Below, piece by piece: positions 8,358 through 16,166 of a stretch of 35,646 nucleotides of DNA (its first letter is position 1; every line of letters starts with the position of its first letter). Source of the stretch: Sanguibacter inulinus. GTDB lineage: Bacteria; Actinomycetota; Actinomycetes; Actinomycetales; Cellulomonadaceae. Position numbers and translations under genes: made by a program. Location: NCBI RefSeq assembly GCF_013415325.1, contig NZ_JACBYE010000046.1, forward strand, positions 1 to 35,646, written 5' to 3'. The notes below the pieces were generated by a model. That model did not search any database. It had not been told where the DNA came from and saw only the letters and a program-made list of their open reading frames with translations.

Positions 8358-9425
8358 GTGTCCACGACTGCCCGCGACGGTGCGCGCACCCTCCCGCTGC
8401 CGACCCCCCGAGGTCCGGTGAGCGAGGCGCTGCTCGCGCAGCTCGTCCTCGACCCTGTCGACGCCCCGCAGTCCGCCCGCGACACCTTCGACGAGGCCGT
8501 CCGGTCCGCACCGGCCGTCGTCGACCCTGACGTCCTCCTGACGCAGGACCACGATGTCCAGCTCGCGCTGTTCTGCCTCTACGAGCTCCACTACCGCGGC
8601 ATCGAGGACGTCAGCGACGACTGGGAGTGGGACCCGTCCCTCCTGGCCGCCCGTGCGGTGATCGAGCGCGCCTTCGAGGCAGAGCTCCGCAGCCGTGTCG
8701 AGATGCCTGAGCTGCCCGCGCCGGACCGCGCCTCGGTCGCTGAGGCCCTCTTCGACCTCACCTCGCAGGACTCCGGCCCTGGGCTGTCGCACTTCGTCGC
8801 CAAGAAGGCGACCGAGGAGCAGCTCCGCGACCTCCTCGTGCACAGGTCCGTCTACCAGCTCAAGGAGGCCGACCCGCACACCTGGGCCATCCCGCGGCTC
8901 GGGGGAGCGCCGAAGGGTGCGCTCGTCGAGATCCAGACCGACGAGTACGGCGGCGGCGACCCCGCGCTCATGCACGCAGCACTCTTCGCCCAGACCATGC
9001 GTGGCATGGGCCTCGACGACTCCTACGGCGCGTACGTCGACCACGTCGACGCCGCGACCCTCGCCTCGGTCAACCTCATGTCCTTCTTCGGGCTGCACCG
9101 CCGGCTGCGCGGGGCCATCGTGGGGCACCTCGCGGCCTTCGAGATGACCTCGTCGATCCCCAACCGCCTCTACGGCAACGGCTTCAGGCGCACCGGGCAC
9201 GACGCCGCGACGACGCGGTACTTCGACGAGCACGTCGAGGCTGACGCCGTCCACGAGCAGATCGCCGGGCGCGACCTGGCCGGGCGCCTCGCCGAGGACG
9301 ACCCGTCACTGCTGCCCGACATCGTCTTCGGGGCCGCGGCCTGCCTCGCGGTCGACGGGTGGGCGGCTGCCGCGCTCCTCGCCTCGTGGGAACGCGGATC
9401 CCTCGCGCTGCGGTCCGTGGCATGA
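8358..9425 (+). CDS. Iron-containing redox enzyme (haem-oxygenase-like diiron family)
   Basis: 355 aa, related to the haem-oxygenase-like diiron oxidase/oxygenase superfamily (Pfam Haem_oxygenas_2). Likely metal ligands are visible on three helices: E76-L-H78 in YELHYR, E191 with D195/E196 and H206 in EIQTDEYGGGDPALMH, and the H292-x3-D296-x2-H299 set in EHVEADAVH, the classic third-helix pattern. Substrate unknown; members of the superfamily perform varied oxidations, and it is not a canonical biliverdin-making haem oxygenase. GTG start with GGGAG 6 nt upstream; ATG 8331 is in frame but lacks a ribosome site. It overlaps the CDGSH gene by 4 nt (ATGA), suggesting that the iron-sulfur protein serves as electron donor or partner. 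Confidence 0.82.
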   Translation: MSTTARDGARTLPLPTPRGPVSEALLAQLVLDPVDAPQSARDTFDEAVRSAPAVVDPDVLLTQDHDVQLALFCLYELHYRGIEDVSDDWEWDPSLLAARAVIERAFEAELRSRVEMPELPAPDRASVAEALFDLTSQDSGPGLSHFVAKKATEEQLRDLLVHRSVYQLKEADPHTWAIPRLGGAPKGALVEIQTDEYGGGDPALMHAALFAQTMRGMGLDDSYGAYVDHVDAATLASVNLMSFFGLHRRLRGAIVGHLAAFEMTSSIPNRLYGNGFRRTGHDAATTRYFDEHVEADAVHEQIAGRDLAGRLAEDDPSLLPDIVFGAAACLAVDGWAAAALLASWERGSLALRSVA

Positions 9426-9703
9426 CCTGGGCCGCGGGGTCGGGTGCAGCGCCGGATCTCCACGCAGGTCAGACGGGTGCGCCGCTGGCCGCCGTCGCGC
9501 CTCTCGAGGGCGACGTCACGGTGACCCTGTGCCCGGACGGGCCGCTGCTCCTGCGTGGACCGGCCACGCTCCTCGGCCCCGACGGTCAGCCGCTGCCGCG
9601 GTCGCGCAACGTCGTCGCGCTGTGCAGGTGCGGTGGCTCAGCCATCAAGCCCTTGTGCGACGGCACGCACAAGGTCAACGGCTTCAGGTCTGACGACGCC
9701 TGA
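9422..9703 (+). CDS. CDGSH-type iron-sulfur protein
   Basis: 93-aa protein with one CDGSH motif near the C-terminus, CRCGGSAIKPLCDGTH, which fits C-x-C-x2-S-x3-P-x-C-D-G-T-H; three Cys and one His would bind a redox-active [2Fe-2S] cluster. Residues 1-60 are a small beta-rich region. There is no membrane segment, unlike mitoNEET. The start is the ATG overlapping the upstream TGA (ATGA). Pairing of a CDGSH protein with a diiron redox enzyme suggests electron transfer between them; this is inference. The 83-nt gap downstream shows no clear terminator. Confidence 0.9.
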   Translation: MTWAAGSGAAPDLHAGQTGAPLAAVAPLEGDVTVTLCPDGPLLLRGPATLLGPDGQPLPRSRNVVALCRCGGSAIKPLCDGTHKVNGFRSDDA

Positions 9704-9786
9704 GGGGCAGGTCGGACCAGGCGGCCGAAGTGTGCTGCGGGGCGCGACCGAGGCCACCAAGAGCTGAGCCCAGGGGCGGACCGTCG

Positions 9787-10266
9787 TCAGGACTGAGGGA
9801 TCTCGGCCGAGGCGCCGGGCCGACCCTCGGGCGTGGCGTGGGCCGGGGAGAATCGCGCCCAGATGTGCTTGGTGGTCTCCGAGACGTACCAGCCGACGTC
9901 GAGCGCGAGCTGCTGGGCCAGCATGAGGCCGAAGCCACCCTCGCCGGGCTCCCGCTCCTCGGCGAGCGCAGGGACGCTCGACGTGTCGTGGTCGGCGACG
10001 TCGAGGAGGTGCTCGTCTCCGTTGACCATGAGGGTGACGATCGTCGGCGGCTTCCCGTGGCGCAGCGCGTTCGTCGCGAGCTCGCTCGTCACCAGGACCA
10101 TCTTCTCGGGGATCTCGTCGAGCGACGAGCTGCCGAGGTACGGGGTGCCCGTGAGCTCGCGGAACAGCGAGCCGCGCAGCTTCGCAAGCCCGTCGACAGA
10201 GTCGAGGATCCAGTGGCGCACCTCGGTGAAGTCGGCTGGGGGCCGTGCTGACCTGATCTCGCTCAC
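9787..10266 (-). CDS. RsbW-like ATP-binding anti-sigma/serine kinase
   Basis: 159-aa HATPase_c_2 protein (SpoIIAB/RsbW type) that would bind a sigma factor and phosphorylate a STAS antagonist. The N box LVTSELATNALRHG has Glu62 and Asn66; the G1 region is LDVADHD (88-94), and the G2 box is GGFGLML (110-116). Sequence after 145 is a short polar tail. The GTG start with GAAGGG 8 nt upstream places the fold at the usual distance from the N-terminus. Divergent from the STAS gene at 10555 and near two SpoIIE phosphatases, so the three parts of a partner switch are present; no sigma-factor gene is in the window. It could instead act on a non-sigma target. Confidence 0.88.
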   Translation of the reverse strand: MSEIRSARPPADFTEVRHWILDSVDGLAKLRGSLFRELTGTPYLGSSSLDEIPEKMVLVTSELATNALRHGKPPTIVTLMVNGDEHLLDVADHDTSSVPALAEEREPGEGGFGLMLAQQLALDVGWYVSETTKHIWARFSPAHATPEGRPGASAEIPQS

Positions 10267-10554
10267 AAGGAAGGCCCTTCGTGGTCTCGGGCGGTCGACG
10301 CTCGGGGACGCCGTCGCCGCGCTGGTGTCTGCGGTGAACGGCCATCTTGCCACCGGTCCGCGCCGAGTGCGCGCTCAACGCGGGACGTGGCTCGACCGTC
10401 CTGGTCACGGTTCACCCGGCCCGCGGACGCCCCCGCTGAGACGACTCCCTGGGCGGCGCTGATGTGCACGGTCTCGTGTGGTCGAGGTAGCGAGGGTCTG
10501 AGATAGTTGTGTGCCGAGCACCGACGTGCTCGCAGCCGTACCTGGGGAGACTTC

Positions 10555-10920
10555 ATGGACAACCGCAAGACCACGAGCGGGCGCTTCTCGCTCGACGACG
10601 CGTCACCGCACCTGTGGGTGCTCAGCGGCGAGGTCGACGTCGTGGTCAACGCGCGGTTCCGTGAGGTGTGGCCCGCGGACCGTCGCTCCCTCGAGCCTGT
10701 CGAGGTCCACATGGGGGACGTCACCTTCATCGACTCGAGCGGTCTGCGGATCCTGTACGAGGCGCTCAAGGTGACCCCGGAGGGCCAGCGCCCGGTCTTG
10801 GTGGACGTGCCTGAGCGCGCCCAGTGGATCATCGACGTGACAGGCCTCACCTCGCGCTTCGACTTCCGGACGACGACGTCGCCGTCTGACGACGACCTGC
10901 CCCTCGCGGACCTGGGCTAG
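10555..10920 (+). CDS. STAS-domain anti-sigma factor antagonist
   Basis: 121-aa SpoIIAA/RsbV-like protein. The phosphorylation loop reads VTFIDSSGLRIL; Ser61, the first Ser after Asp60, aligns with the residue phosphorylated by RsbW-type kinases and dephosphorylated by SpoIIE phosphatases. ATG start with GGGGAGA a few bases upstream. It sits between the kinase gene (divergent) and the phytochrome-phosphatase gene (convergent, 49-bp gap), so it is the natural substrate of both phosphatases. A polar acidic tail follows residue 105. The 288-base gap 10267-10554 upstream holds both divergent promoters; I can only suggest a weak -10 near 10502-10507 (GATAGT). Confidence 0.9.
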   Translation: MDNRKTTSGRFSLDDASPHLWVLSGEVDVVVNARFREVWPADRRSLEPVEVHMGDVTFIDSSGLRILYEALKVTPEGQRPVLVDVPERAQWIIDVTGLTSRFDFRTTTSPSDDDLPLADLG

Positions 10921-10969
10921 CGCTCGGCACGCAGCCGCGACCCGTCACGCGGTCCGACGTCTCCTGCTG

Positions 10970-13243
10970 TCAGGCACAGTCCTCGTCGCGGCAGAGCAGC
11001 AGCAAGGTCGCGTCGTCGTTGGAGTCGGCCGCGTGGGACAGCTCCATGGCGCCGTCGACCCCCGCTCCGCCGGCCAGCGCGGACTGGAGCCTCTCGACGC
11101 CCACCACGATCGACTCCGTGCGTCGCTCGACGAGACCGTCGCTGAACAGCGCGATCCCGCCACCCTTGGGGACCGTGACGCGCCGCGTCGCGGGCTCGCT
11201 GTCGAGGATCCCGAGCGGCGGTGTGCCGAGCGGACGGTCCCACGTCGACGAGCTGTCCGGGGCGAGCAGGAGCGGCGGGAGGTGGCCCGCGCAGGAGTAC
11301 TCGACCTCGCCCGTCGCGAGGTCGAGCACGGCGACCAGGACCGTGGCGTACTGGTCCGGGAGGGTCCAGCGCGCGACGCGGTCGAGCTCGGCGATCGACC
11401 GGGCAGGCGACTCTGAGCCGACGAGGATCGCGCGGAGCGCGTTGCGCAGCTGACCCATCGAGGCTGCGGCGGGCAGCCCGTGGCCAGCGACGTCGCCCAC
11501 GACCGCAGCGAGCCGTCCGCTCGGGAGGACGAGAGCGTCGTACCAGTCACCGCCGACCCGTCCACCGTCGGCGGGCTCGTACCGCGCGGTCACCTGCCAC
11601 CCTGTCGGCTGGGGGAGTGAGGTCGGCAGCATGGACCGCTGCATGGCCTGGGCCGAGCGCAGGTCGCGCTGCCCGCGCAGGTACAAGGCCTCCACGAGGT
11701 GGGCGCGCAACGAGGTGGCTGACACGACGACATCGTCCTGCCACGGGATGCTGTGGTCGCGGACGACCTCGCGCCACCGTTCGAAGGACTTGCGCGGGCT
11801 CAGGCGGACAGAGTTGTCCTCGAGGCGCTCGATGGTCTTGTTGTGCGGGTCGCCGCCCCAGTCGACGTCGCGGGTGGCCTCGTGCCGCAGCCACACGACG
11901 GCCTGACCGTCGGGGAGCGTGATCCCGAGGAGACCCGCGGCGTCGTCGGTCCCCGCGAGCTCGGGCACCGAGGCGACGATGCTGTCGGTCCGGACGAGGT
12001 CGTCGTCCTGCTCCAGGACCCACTCGGCGAGCTCACGGCTCTTCTGCGCGTCGGGGGTCTCACCCCGGGTCGAGATCTCGTCGTCGGCGAAGACGACCAC
12101 GCCGTCGGCCTGCACGAGGTCGAGCAGCAGGTCGGAACCCGTGAGAGCCTGCCCGAGCGGGAGGTCTTCGTCGCGGCTGCGCGCGACGAGGTCGGCGAGC
12201 ATCCCGGCGGCGCGCTGCGAGGCTGCCAGGCGGTCTTCCTCGACCTGTGCGACGAGCCGCAGGGAGAGCGTGGACCCGAGGAACTCTGCGGCGGCGCGCA
12301 CGCCGAAGGGCGGCTCGTGCGGGCCGGAGTAGTGATGGCAGGCGATGAGGCCCCAGAGCTTGCCGTCGCGCAGCAGCGAGATCGACATCGAGGCCCGCAC
12401 GCCCATGTTGCCGAGGTACTCGAGGTGGATCGGCGAGACGCTGCGCAGGGTCGCGTGGGTGAGGTCGAGGGGGGCGCCGGTGATCGGGTTGGCCGTGGGG
12501 ACGATCTCAGACGGGACGTAGTCGACGTCCGAGATGAGCCGGATCCAGTTCTTCTCGTAGAGCGCACGGGCCTGGGCGGGGATGTCTGTCGCCGGGTAGT
12601 GCAGACCGAGGAAGGAGTTGAGACCTTCCCTGTGCACCTCCGCGACGACCTCGCCGTTGTAGTCCTCGTCGAAGGCGTAGATCATCACGCGGTCGAAGCC
12701 CGTGAGGTCCCGGACGTGACGGGCCGCGATGTCGAAGACCTCCGCGAGGCTCGAGACGCGGTTGAGGTCGTTCACGGCGTCGCGGACGGCCTGGTACGTG
12801 TTGGCGAAGGTGAAGGGGCGCAGGCCCTCGGCAGGCTCGAGCTCGATGACCAGGAGCGAGTCGTCGAGGTCGTCGGGCAGCGGGATCCTGTGCAGGATCG
12901 CGTCCATCTCACGGAGCTGGCCGTCGACCTCGACGGCCACGAGCAGCGGGTTGCGGTCGTGCAGGCGCGGACCTGCGGCCAGGTGACGGCGCACCACGCC
13001 CTCGAAGTACGTGCCGAGCCCCTCGCGCAGCGTCGAGCCGAGCAGTGTCTCGCTGGGGCGGCCGAGCAGCTCGGCGACGTTGACGGAGCACTGGACGACG
13101 GTGAGGTCGCTCGAGCGGACGACCAGCAGGCACCCGCGGGGCTGCACCCGGCCCGGGATGTGGATCGGCTCGCGCGCGCAGTTGTCGAGGTCGACAGGGG
13201 TGTCGGGGGTCAGCAGCGTCTGGCGCGGGGGGAGGGCCGTCAC
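10970..13243 (-). CDS. Bacteriophytochrome-SpoIIE phosphatase
   Basis: 757-aa red/far-red photoreceptor fused to a PP2C phosphatase. PAS domain about 15-135 with the biliverdin-attachment Cys22 in NCAREPIHIPGRVQPRG; GAF about 150-335 with YPATDIPAQAR (Asp220, the PASDIP motif), His273 in SPIHLEYLGNMG and ACHH 301-304; PHY about 345-515 with tongue motifs WLRHE, WGGDP and SPRKSF (482-487); SpoIIE about 530-757 with GGDWYD (564-569) and GDVAGHG (583-589). No histidine-kinase module. Chromophore and catalytic residues all look intact. The GTG has no Shine-Dalgarno; it overlaps the stop of an 11-codon leaderless ORF, so translation is probably coupled. The likely target is the STAS protein at 10555, whose gene converges on this one. 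Confidence 0.92.
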   Translation of the reverse strand: MTALPPRQTLLTPDTPVDLDNCAREPIHIPGRVQPRGCLLVVRSSDLTVVQCSVNVAELLGRPSETLLGSTLREGLGTYFEGVVRRHLAAGPRLHDRNPLLVAVEVDGQLREMDAILHRIPLPDDLDDSLLVIELEPAEGLRPFTFANTYQAVRDAVNDLNRVSSLAEVFDIAARHVRDLTGFDRVMIYAFDEDYNGEVVAEVHREGLNSFLGLHYPATDIPAQARALYEKNWIRLISDVDYVPSEIVPTANPITGAPLDLTHATLRSVSPIHLEYLGNMGVRASMSISLLRDGKLWGLIACHHYSGPHEPPFGVRAAAEFLGSTLSLRLVAQVEEDRLAASQRAAGMLADLVARSRDEDLPLGQALTGSDLLLDLVQADGVVVFADDEISTRGETPDAQKSRELAEWVLEQDDDLVRTDSIVASVPELAGTDDAAGLLGITLPDGQAVVWLRHEATRDVDWGGDPHNKTIERLEDNSVRLSPRKSFERWREVVRDHSIPWQDDVVVSATSLRAHLVEALYLRGQRDLRSAQAMQRSMLPTSLPQPTGWQVTARYEPADGGRVGGDWYDALVLPSGRLAAVVGDVAGHGLPAAASMGQLRNALRAILVGSESPARSIAELDRVARWTLPDQYATVLVAVLDLATGEVEYSCAGHLPPLLLAPDSSSTWDRPLGTPPLGILDSEPATRRVTVPKGGGIALFSDGLVERRTESIVVGVERLQSALAGGAGVDGAMELSHAADSNDDATLLLLCRDEDCA

Positions 13244-13275
13244 GAGCGAGGGGCGACGTCGGTGCCGGGGTGCAT
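13240..13275 (-). CDS. Leaderless 11-codon upstream ORF coupled to the phytochrome gene
   Basis: ATG at 13275 lies 6 nt after the box TATCGT (13282-13287 on the minus strand), so the transcript is predicted to begin with this ATG. It encodes MHPGTDVAPRS and stops at 13240-13242, where TGA overlaps the GTG start of the phytochrome-phosphatase (GTGA). That start lacks a ribosome site of its own, so the small ORF could deliver ribosomes to it. No known peptide is recognised. Alternatively the ATG is unused and the main gene is translated weakly. Confidence 0.5.
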   Translation of the reverse strand: MHPGTDVAPRS

Positions 13276-13281
13276 GGGAGA

Positions 13282-13287
13282 ACGATA
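13282..13287 (-). promoter_or_regulatory. -10 box TATCGT of phytochrome-phosphatase gene
   Basis: Minus-strand TATCGT, within GGGTATCGT, 6 nt before the ATG of the upstream ORF. GGGTAT resembles the -10 of stress sigma factors of the SigB/SigF class, but I see no GTTT-type -35 at the right distance, so the sigma class is left open. Confidence 0.4.
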
Positions 13288-13294
13288 CCCACCC

Positions 13295-13332
13295 GCGGGC
13301 ACAGGGCGGCAGCGGTGCCGCCCTGTGCCCGC
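13295..13332 (-). terminator. 16-bp perfect hairpin downstream of beta-galactosidase
   Basis: Perfect 16-bp arms (13295-13310, 13317-13332) with a 6-nt loop, about 100 nt after the beta-galactosidase stop and 50 nt before the phytochrome-gene start. No T run follows, as is common in high-GC actinobacteria. It probably separates the PPOX/beta-galactosidase transcript from the phytochrome gene. Confidence 0.8.
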
Positions 13333-13430
13333 AGGCTCGGGGTCCGACACGACGTCCCGCGTGCCGCGACCACCCACGGCCGACTGCCGCTCGTGGTCAC
13401 GGCCCGGAGGCGTCGCAGGACCGCGGCGGG

Positions 13431-15227
13431 CTACTGCTCCTCGTGCCCGAGGTCGAGACCCGGGACGAAGGCAGGTGCCTCGTCGAGACCGTCGAGGGTC
13501 AGCACCAGCACGGTGTTGCGCCCGGCCACGACGACAGGTGCCGGGACGTAGAGCGTCTGCTGCGGTCCCGCGCTCCAGTACCGCCCGAGGTTGAAGCCGT
13601 TGACCCAGACGACACCCTTGCCGAGCCGCGCGGCGTCGAGGAAGAGGTCGGCGGGCTCGTCGACCTCGAAGCTCCCCGCGACGAAGGACGGCCCGAGCAC
13701 CGCGCCGCCCTTGACCACGGGTCCGCCGTGGGCGCGCACGTCCTCGGTGAGCGGCCCGACGTCGTCGAGGTCGAGGGGCAGGACCTCCCACCCCGTCACC
13801 TCGGTGCCGCCGACAGTCACCGGCCCGATGATCCCCTTGTGCTCGCCGAGGCGCGGTCCGTAGTTGACCCGGCCCTGGTCTTCGACGAGGAAGGTCAGCA
13901 CACCCTCCGGGCCGCCGGGGAGCGAGAGCGTCCGCTCGTGGCGGGACCTGTCGAGCGTGCCGACGGCCGACCCGTCCAGCATGGCCTGGGCCCTGTCCCT
14001 CACCTCGCCGACCGACAGGACGCGCTGCTGCGCGGCGGCCAGCGTCGTGCGGTAGAGCGCGAAGCCCGTGTAGGCGTCGACCTCGTCGGTGCTCGGCACG
14101 TGCTCCGACGCCGTCCACGAGCCGAGGCCCTCGGCGGCGTCGAGGACCGAGAGCGAGAACTCCAGGTCGACCGCGGGGGTCGGCGCAGGGACCCGCTCCG
14201 GCAGAGCCTGGTCGGGGACCGGCGCGTAGCGGGCGATGACGTCGCGGAAGGCGAAGAACTTCGCCGTCGGGCTGCCGTCCTCGGCGAGCGGGGCGTCGTA
14301 GTCGTAGGACGTCGTGGTCGGCTGGTAGACGCCCTTGTCGTTGGCGCCGCTCGTGAAGCCGAAGTTCGTCCCGCCGTGGAACATGTAGATGTTGACCGAC
14401 GCCCCCGCGGCGAGCAGCTCGTCGAGCTCGCGCGCGGCGTCCTCGGCCGAGGTCGTGTGGTGGTGCGCGCCCCAGTGGTCGAACCAGCCGTCCCAGAACT
14501 CTGCGCACATGAGCGGACCCGTCGGCTGGTGCTCGCGCAGGGTGGCGAGGCGCTCGGCGCTGCGCGAGCCGAAGGAGCCCGTGCTGTGCAGCGCGTCGAC
14601 CGACCCGTCGGCGAGCATCGTCCCGCTCGGCTGGTCGATGCTCGTCAGCGGCACGGTGATGCCGTGCGACCGGGTCAGCGCGACCAGCTTGTCGAGGTAC
14701 ACGTGGTCGGAGCCGTAGGCGCCGTACTCGTTCTCGACCTGCACGAGGACCACCGGCCCGCCCCGGTCCACCTGGAAGGGTGCGACGAGGTCGAGGACGG
14801 TGCCGAGGTACTCCGAGACAGCCTCCATGTACAGCGGCTCGTCGCGGCGCACACCCACGGCAGGGTCACGGAACAGCCAGCCCGGCAGACCGCCGTTGTC
14901 CCACTCCGCGCAGATGTAGGGTCCGGGGCGCACGATCGCGTGCATGCCCTCGGCCTCGACCAGCCGCAAGAACCTCTCGAGGTCCAGACCGCCGTCGGTC
15001 CGGAACTCGCCGCGGCGGGGTGCGTGCGCGTTCCAGGGCACGTACGTCTCGATCGTGTTGAGCCCCATGAGCCGGGCCTTGTGGATGCGGTCGGCCCAGA
15101 GGTCAGGGTGCACACGGAAGTAGTGGAGCGCCCCGGAGAGGATCCGCAGAGGCTTCCCGTCGAGCAGGAAGTCGGTCTCGCCGATCACCATCCTGCTGTC
15201 CGGCACCTGCGTGCTCGCGCCGCTCAT
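13431..15227 (-). CDS. Glycoside hydrolase family 35 beta-galactosidase
   Basis: 598-aa retaining beta-galactosidase. The catalytic barrel begins with FLLDGKPLRILSGALHYFRVHPDLW and carries VQVENEYGAYG with acid/base Glu167 and CAEFWDGWFDHWG with nucleophile Glu243, followed by MFHGGTNFGF. C-terminal jelly-roll domains end with GFNLGRYWSAGPQQTLYVP, typical of GH35. No signal peptide, so it should act on imported beta-galactosides in the cytosol. The ATG overlaps the TGA of the upstream PPOX gene (ATGA) with no ribosome site, so translation depends on that gene. No sugar transporter or LacI-type regulator is adjacent. Confidence 0.94.
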   Translation of the reverse strand: MSGASTQVPDSRMVIGETDFLLDGKPLRILSGALHYFRVHPDLWADRIHKARLMGLNTIETYVPWNAHAPRRGEFRTDGGLDLERFLRLVEAEGMHAIVRPGPYICAEWDNGGLPGWLFRDPAVGVRRDEPLYMEAVSEYLGTVLDLVAPFQVDRGGPVVLVQVENEYGAYGSDHVYLDKLVALTRSHGITVPLTSIDQPSGTMLADGSVDALHSTGSFGSRSAERLATLREHQPTGPLMCAEFWDGWFDHWGAHHHTTSAEDAARELDELLAAGASVNIYMFHGGTNFGFTSGANDKGVYQPTTTSYDYDAPLAEDGSPTAKFFAFRDVIARYAPVPDQALPERVPAPTPAVDLEFSLSVLDAAEGLGSWTASEHVPSTDEVDAYTGFALYRTTLAAAQQRVLSVGEVRDRAQAMLDGSAVGTLDRSRHERTLSLPGGPEGVLTFLVEDQGRVNYGPRLGEHKGIIGPVTVGGTEVTGWEVLPLDLDDVGPLTEDVRAHGGPVVKGGAVLGPSFVAGSFEVDEPADLFLDAARLGKGVVWVNGFNLGRYWSAGPQQTLYVPAPVVVAGRNTVLVLTLDGLDEAPAFVPGLDLGHEEQ

Positions 15228-15685
15228 GCGAGCCGCGCCGGGAAGCCGCCCGAGGCGAGCGGGCCCCACGACGTGATGGTCACCCGGATCAGCGACTTGT
15301 CCTGCGCGCGCATCGCCTCGCGGTACTCGTCCCAGTCCGGGTGCTCCCCGGCGATCACCCGGAAGTACTCGACCAGCGGCTCGAGCGCCTCCGGCATGTC
15401 GAGCACCTCGGCGGTCCCGTCGACCTGGACGTAGGGACCGTCCCAGTCGTCGGACAGGATGCAGAGCATGACGCGCGGGTCACGGCGGGCGTTGGCCGCC
15501 TTCGCGCGCTCGGGGTACGTCGACACGACGACCCGGCCCTCGGCGTCGAGGCCGCAGGCGACGGGGGAGGTCTGCAGAGACCCGTCACGCTTGTAGGTCG
15601 TGAGGACCGCGCGGTGGCGCGGACGGACGAAGTCGAGCAGCTGCTCGCGGGTGGCACGCTCGGCGCGTGCGACAGTTCTGGCCAT
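15224..15685 (-). CDS. PPOX-class F420/flavin-dependent oxidoreductase
   Basis: 153-aa split-barrel protein of the pyridoxamine-phosphate-oxidase-like superfamily, resembling the actinobacterial F420-dependent group (Rv1155 type). The conserved core is RPRHRAVLTTYKRDGSLQTSPV (about 21-42), then VVVSTYPERAKAANARRDPRVML, in which the Lys/Arg-rich helix contacts the cofactor phosphate. Cofactor choice (F420, FMN or haem) cannot be read from sequence. The ATG at 15685 places the core normally; GTG 15745 would add 20 unmatched residues. Overlaps and is probably coupled to the beta-galactosidase, an odd pairing with no obvious pathway. Divergent from lsr2. Confidence 0.87.
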   Translation of the reverse strand: MARTVARAERATREQLLDFVRPRHRAVLTTYKRDGSLQTSPVACGLDAEGRVVVSTYPERAKAANARRDPRVMLCILSDDWDGPYVQVDGTAEVLDMPEALEPLVEYFRVIAGEHPDWDEYREAMRAQDKSLIRVTITSWGPLASGGFPARLA

Positions 15686-15779
15686 GCCCACGAGCCTGCC
15701 CGGTGCGCTGGGCTGCGGCAACCCGTTACCGCTGGCTGTGGACAAGTCCGAGCCCCGCGCGGGCCCCCGCCCGTCACGT

Positions 15780-15785
15780 TAGGAT
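15780..15785 (+). promoter_or_regulatory. -10 box TAGGAT of lsr2
   Basis: TAGGAT about 52 nt upstream of the lsr2 GTG, giving a leader of about 45 nt that includes GGGAGA at 15825-15830. A TTGTCCACA motif on the opposite strand (15737-15745) ends 34 bp before it. Confidence 0.45.
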
Positions 15786-15836
15786 CGTCGGGTTCACCAG
15801 ACCGGGGAGCAGCACGGACACGTCGGGAGAACGCTC

Positions 15837-16166
15837 GTGGCACAGCACACCAAGGTCGTCCTGACAGACGACGTCGACGGCGGACCGGCGACCGAGACCG
15901 TCCGCTTCGGGCTCGACGGCAGCGAGTACGAGATCGACCTTTCCGCCCAGAACGCCCGCGCGCTGCGCGACGCCCTCGCCCAGCACGTCGGCCACGGCCG
16001 CAAGGCCTCCTCGCTCGGCTCGACCCGCGGCTTCACGCGCGTGGTCACCGGCCACGACCCGGCTGCGCTGCGTGCCTGGGCCGACGCCCGCGGCATCGCG
16101 CTGCCCGCCCGGGGCAAGAAGATCCCCGACGACGTCGTCGCGCAGTACCGCGCTGCGGGGAACTGA
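15837..16166 (+). CDS. lsr2: Lsr2 nucleoid-associated protein
   Basis: 109-aa H-NS-like protein that bridges and silences AT-rich DNA. The N-terminal dimerisation domain is about 1-58 (VRFGLDGSEYEIDLSAQNARALRDAL). The C-terminal DNA-binding domain (about 70-109) ends with LPARGKKIPDDVVAQYRAA. The minor-groove AT-hook-like loop is RGK here; Mycobacterium Lsr2 has RGR. GTG start with GGGAGA 6 nt upstream. Its stop overlaps the next gene's start (TGATG). Actinobacteria often carry several lsr2 copies, so this may not be the main one. Confidence 0.95.
   Translation: MAQHTKVVLTDDVDGGPATETVRFGLDGSEYEIDLSAQNARALRDALAQHVGHGRKASSLGSTRGFTRVVTGHDPAALRAWADARGIALPARGKKIPDDVVAQYRAAGN

Noticed and set aside
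7149-9254. 701-aa minus-strand open frame across two genes
   Set aside because: Runs antisense to the diiron gene and out of frame through the SpoIIE gene; composition is that of a shadow frame.
13240-13275. Frameshift at the start of the phytochrome gene (ATG 13275 as true start)
   Set aside because: The Cys22 region sits at a normal distance from GTG 13243 and the small ORF ends cleanly in a GTGA overlap, so an intended short ORF is the better reading; a sequencing slip cannot be fully excluded.
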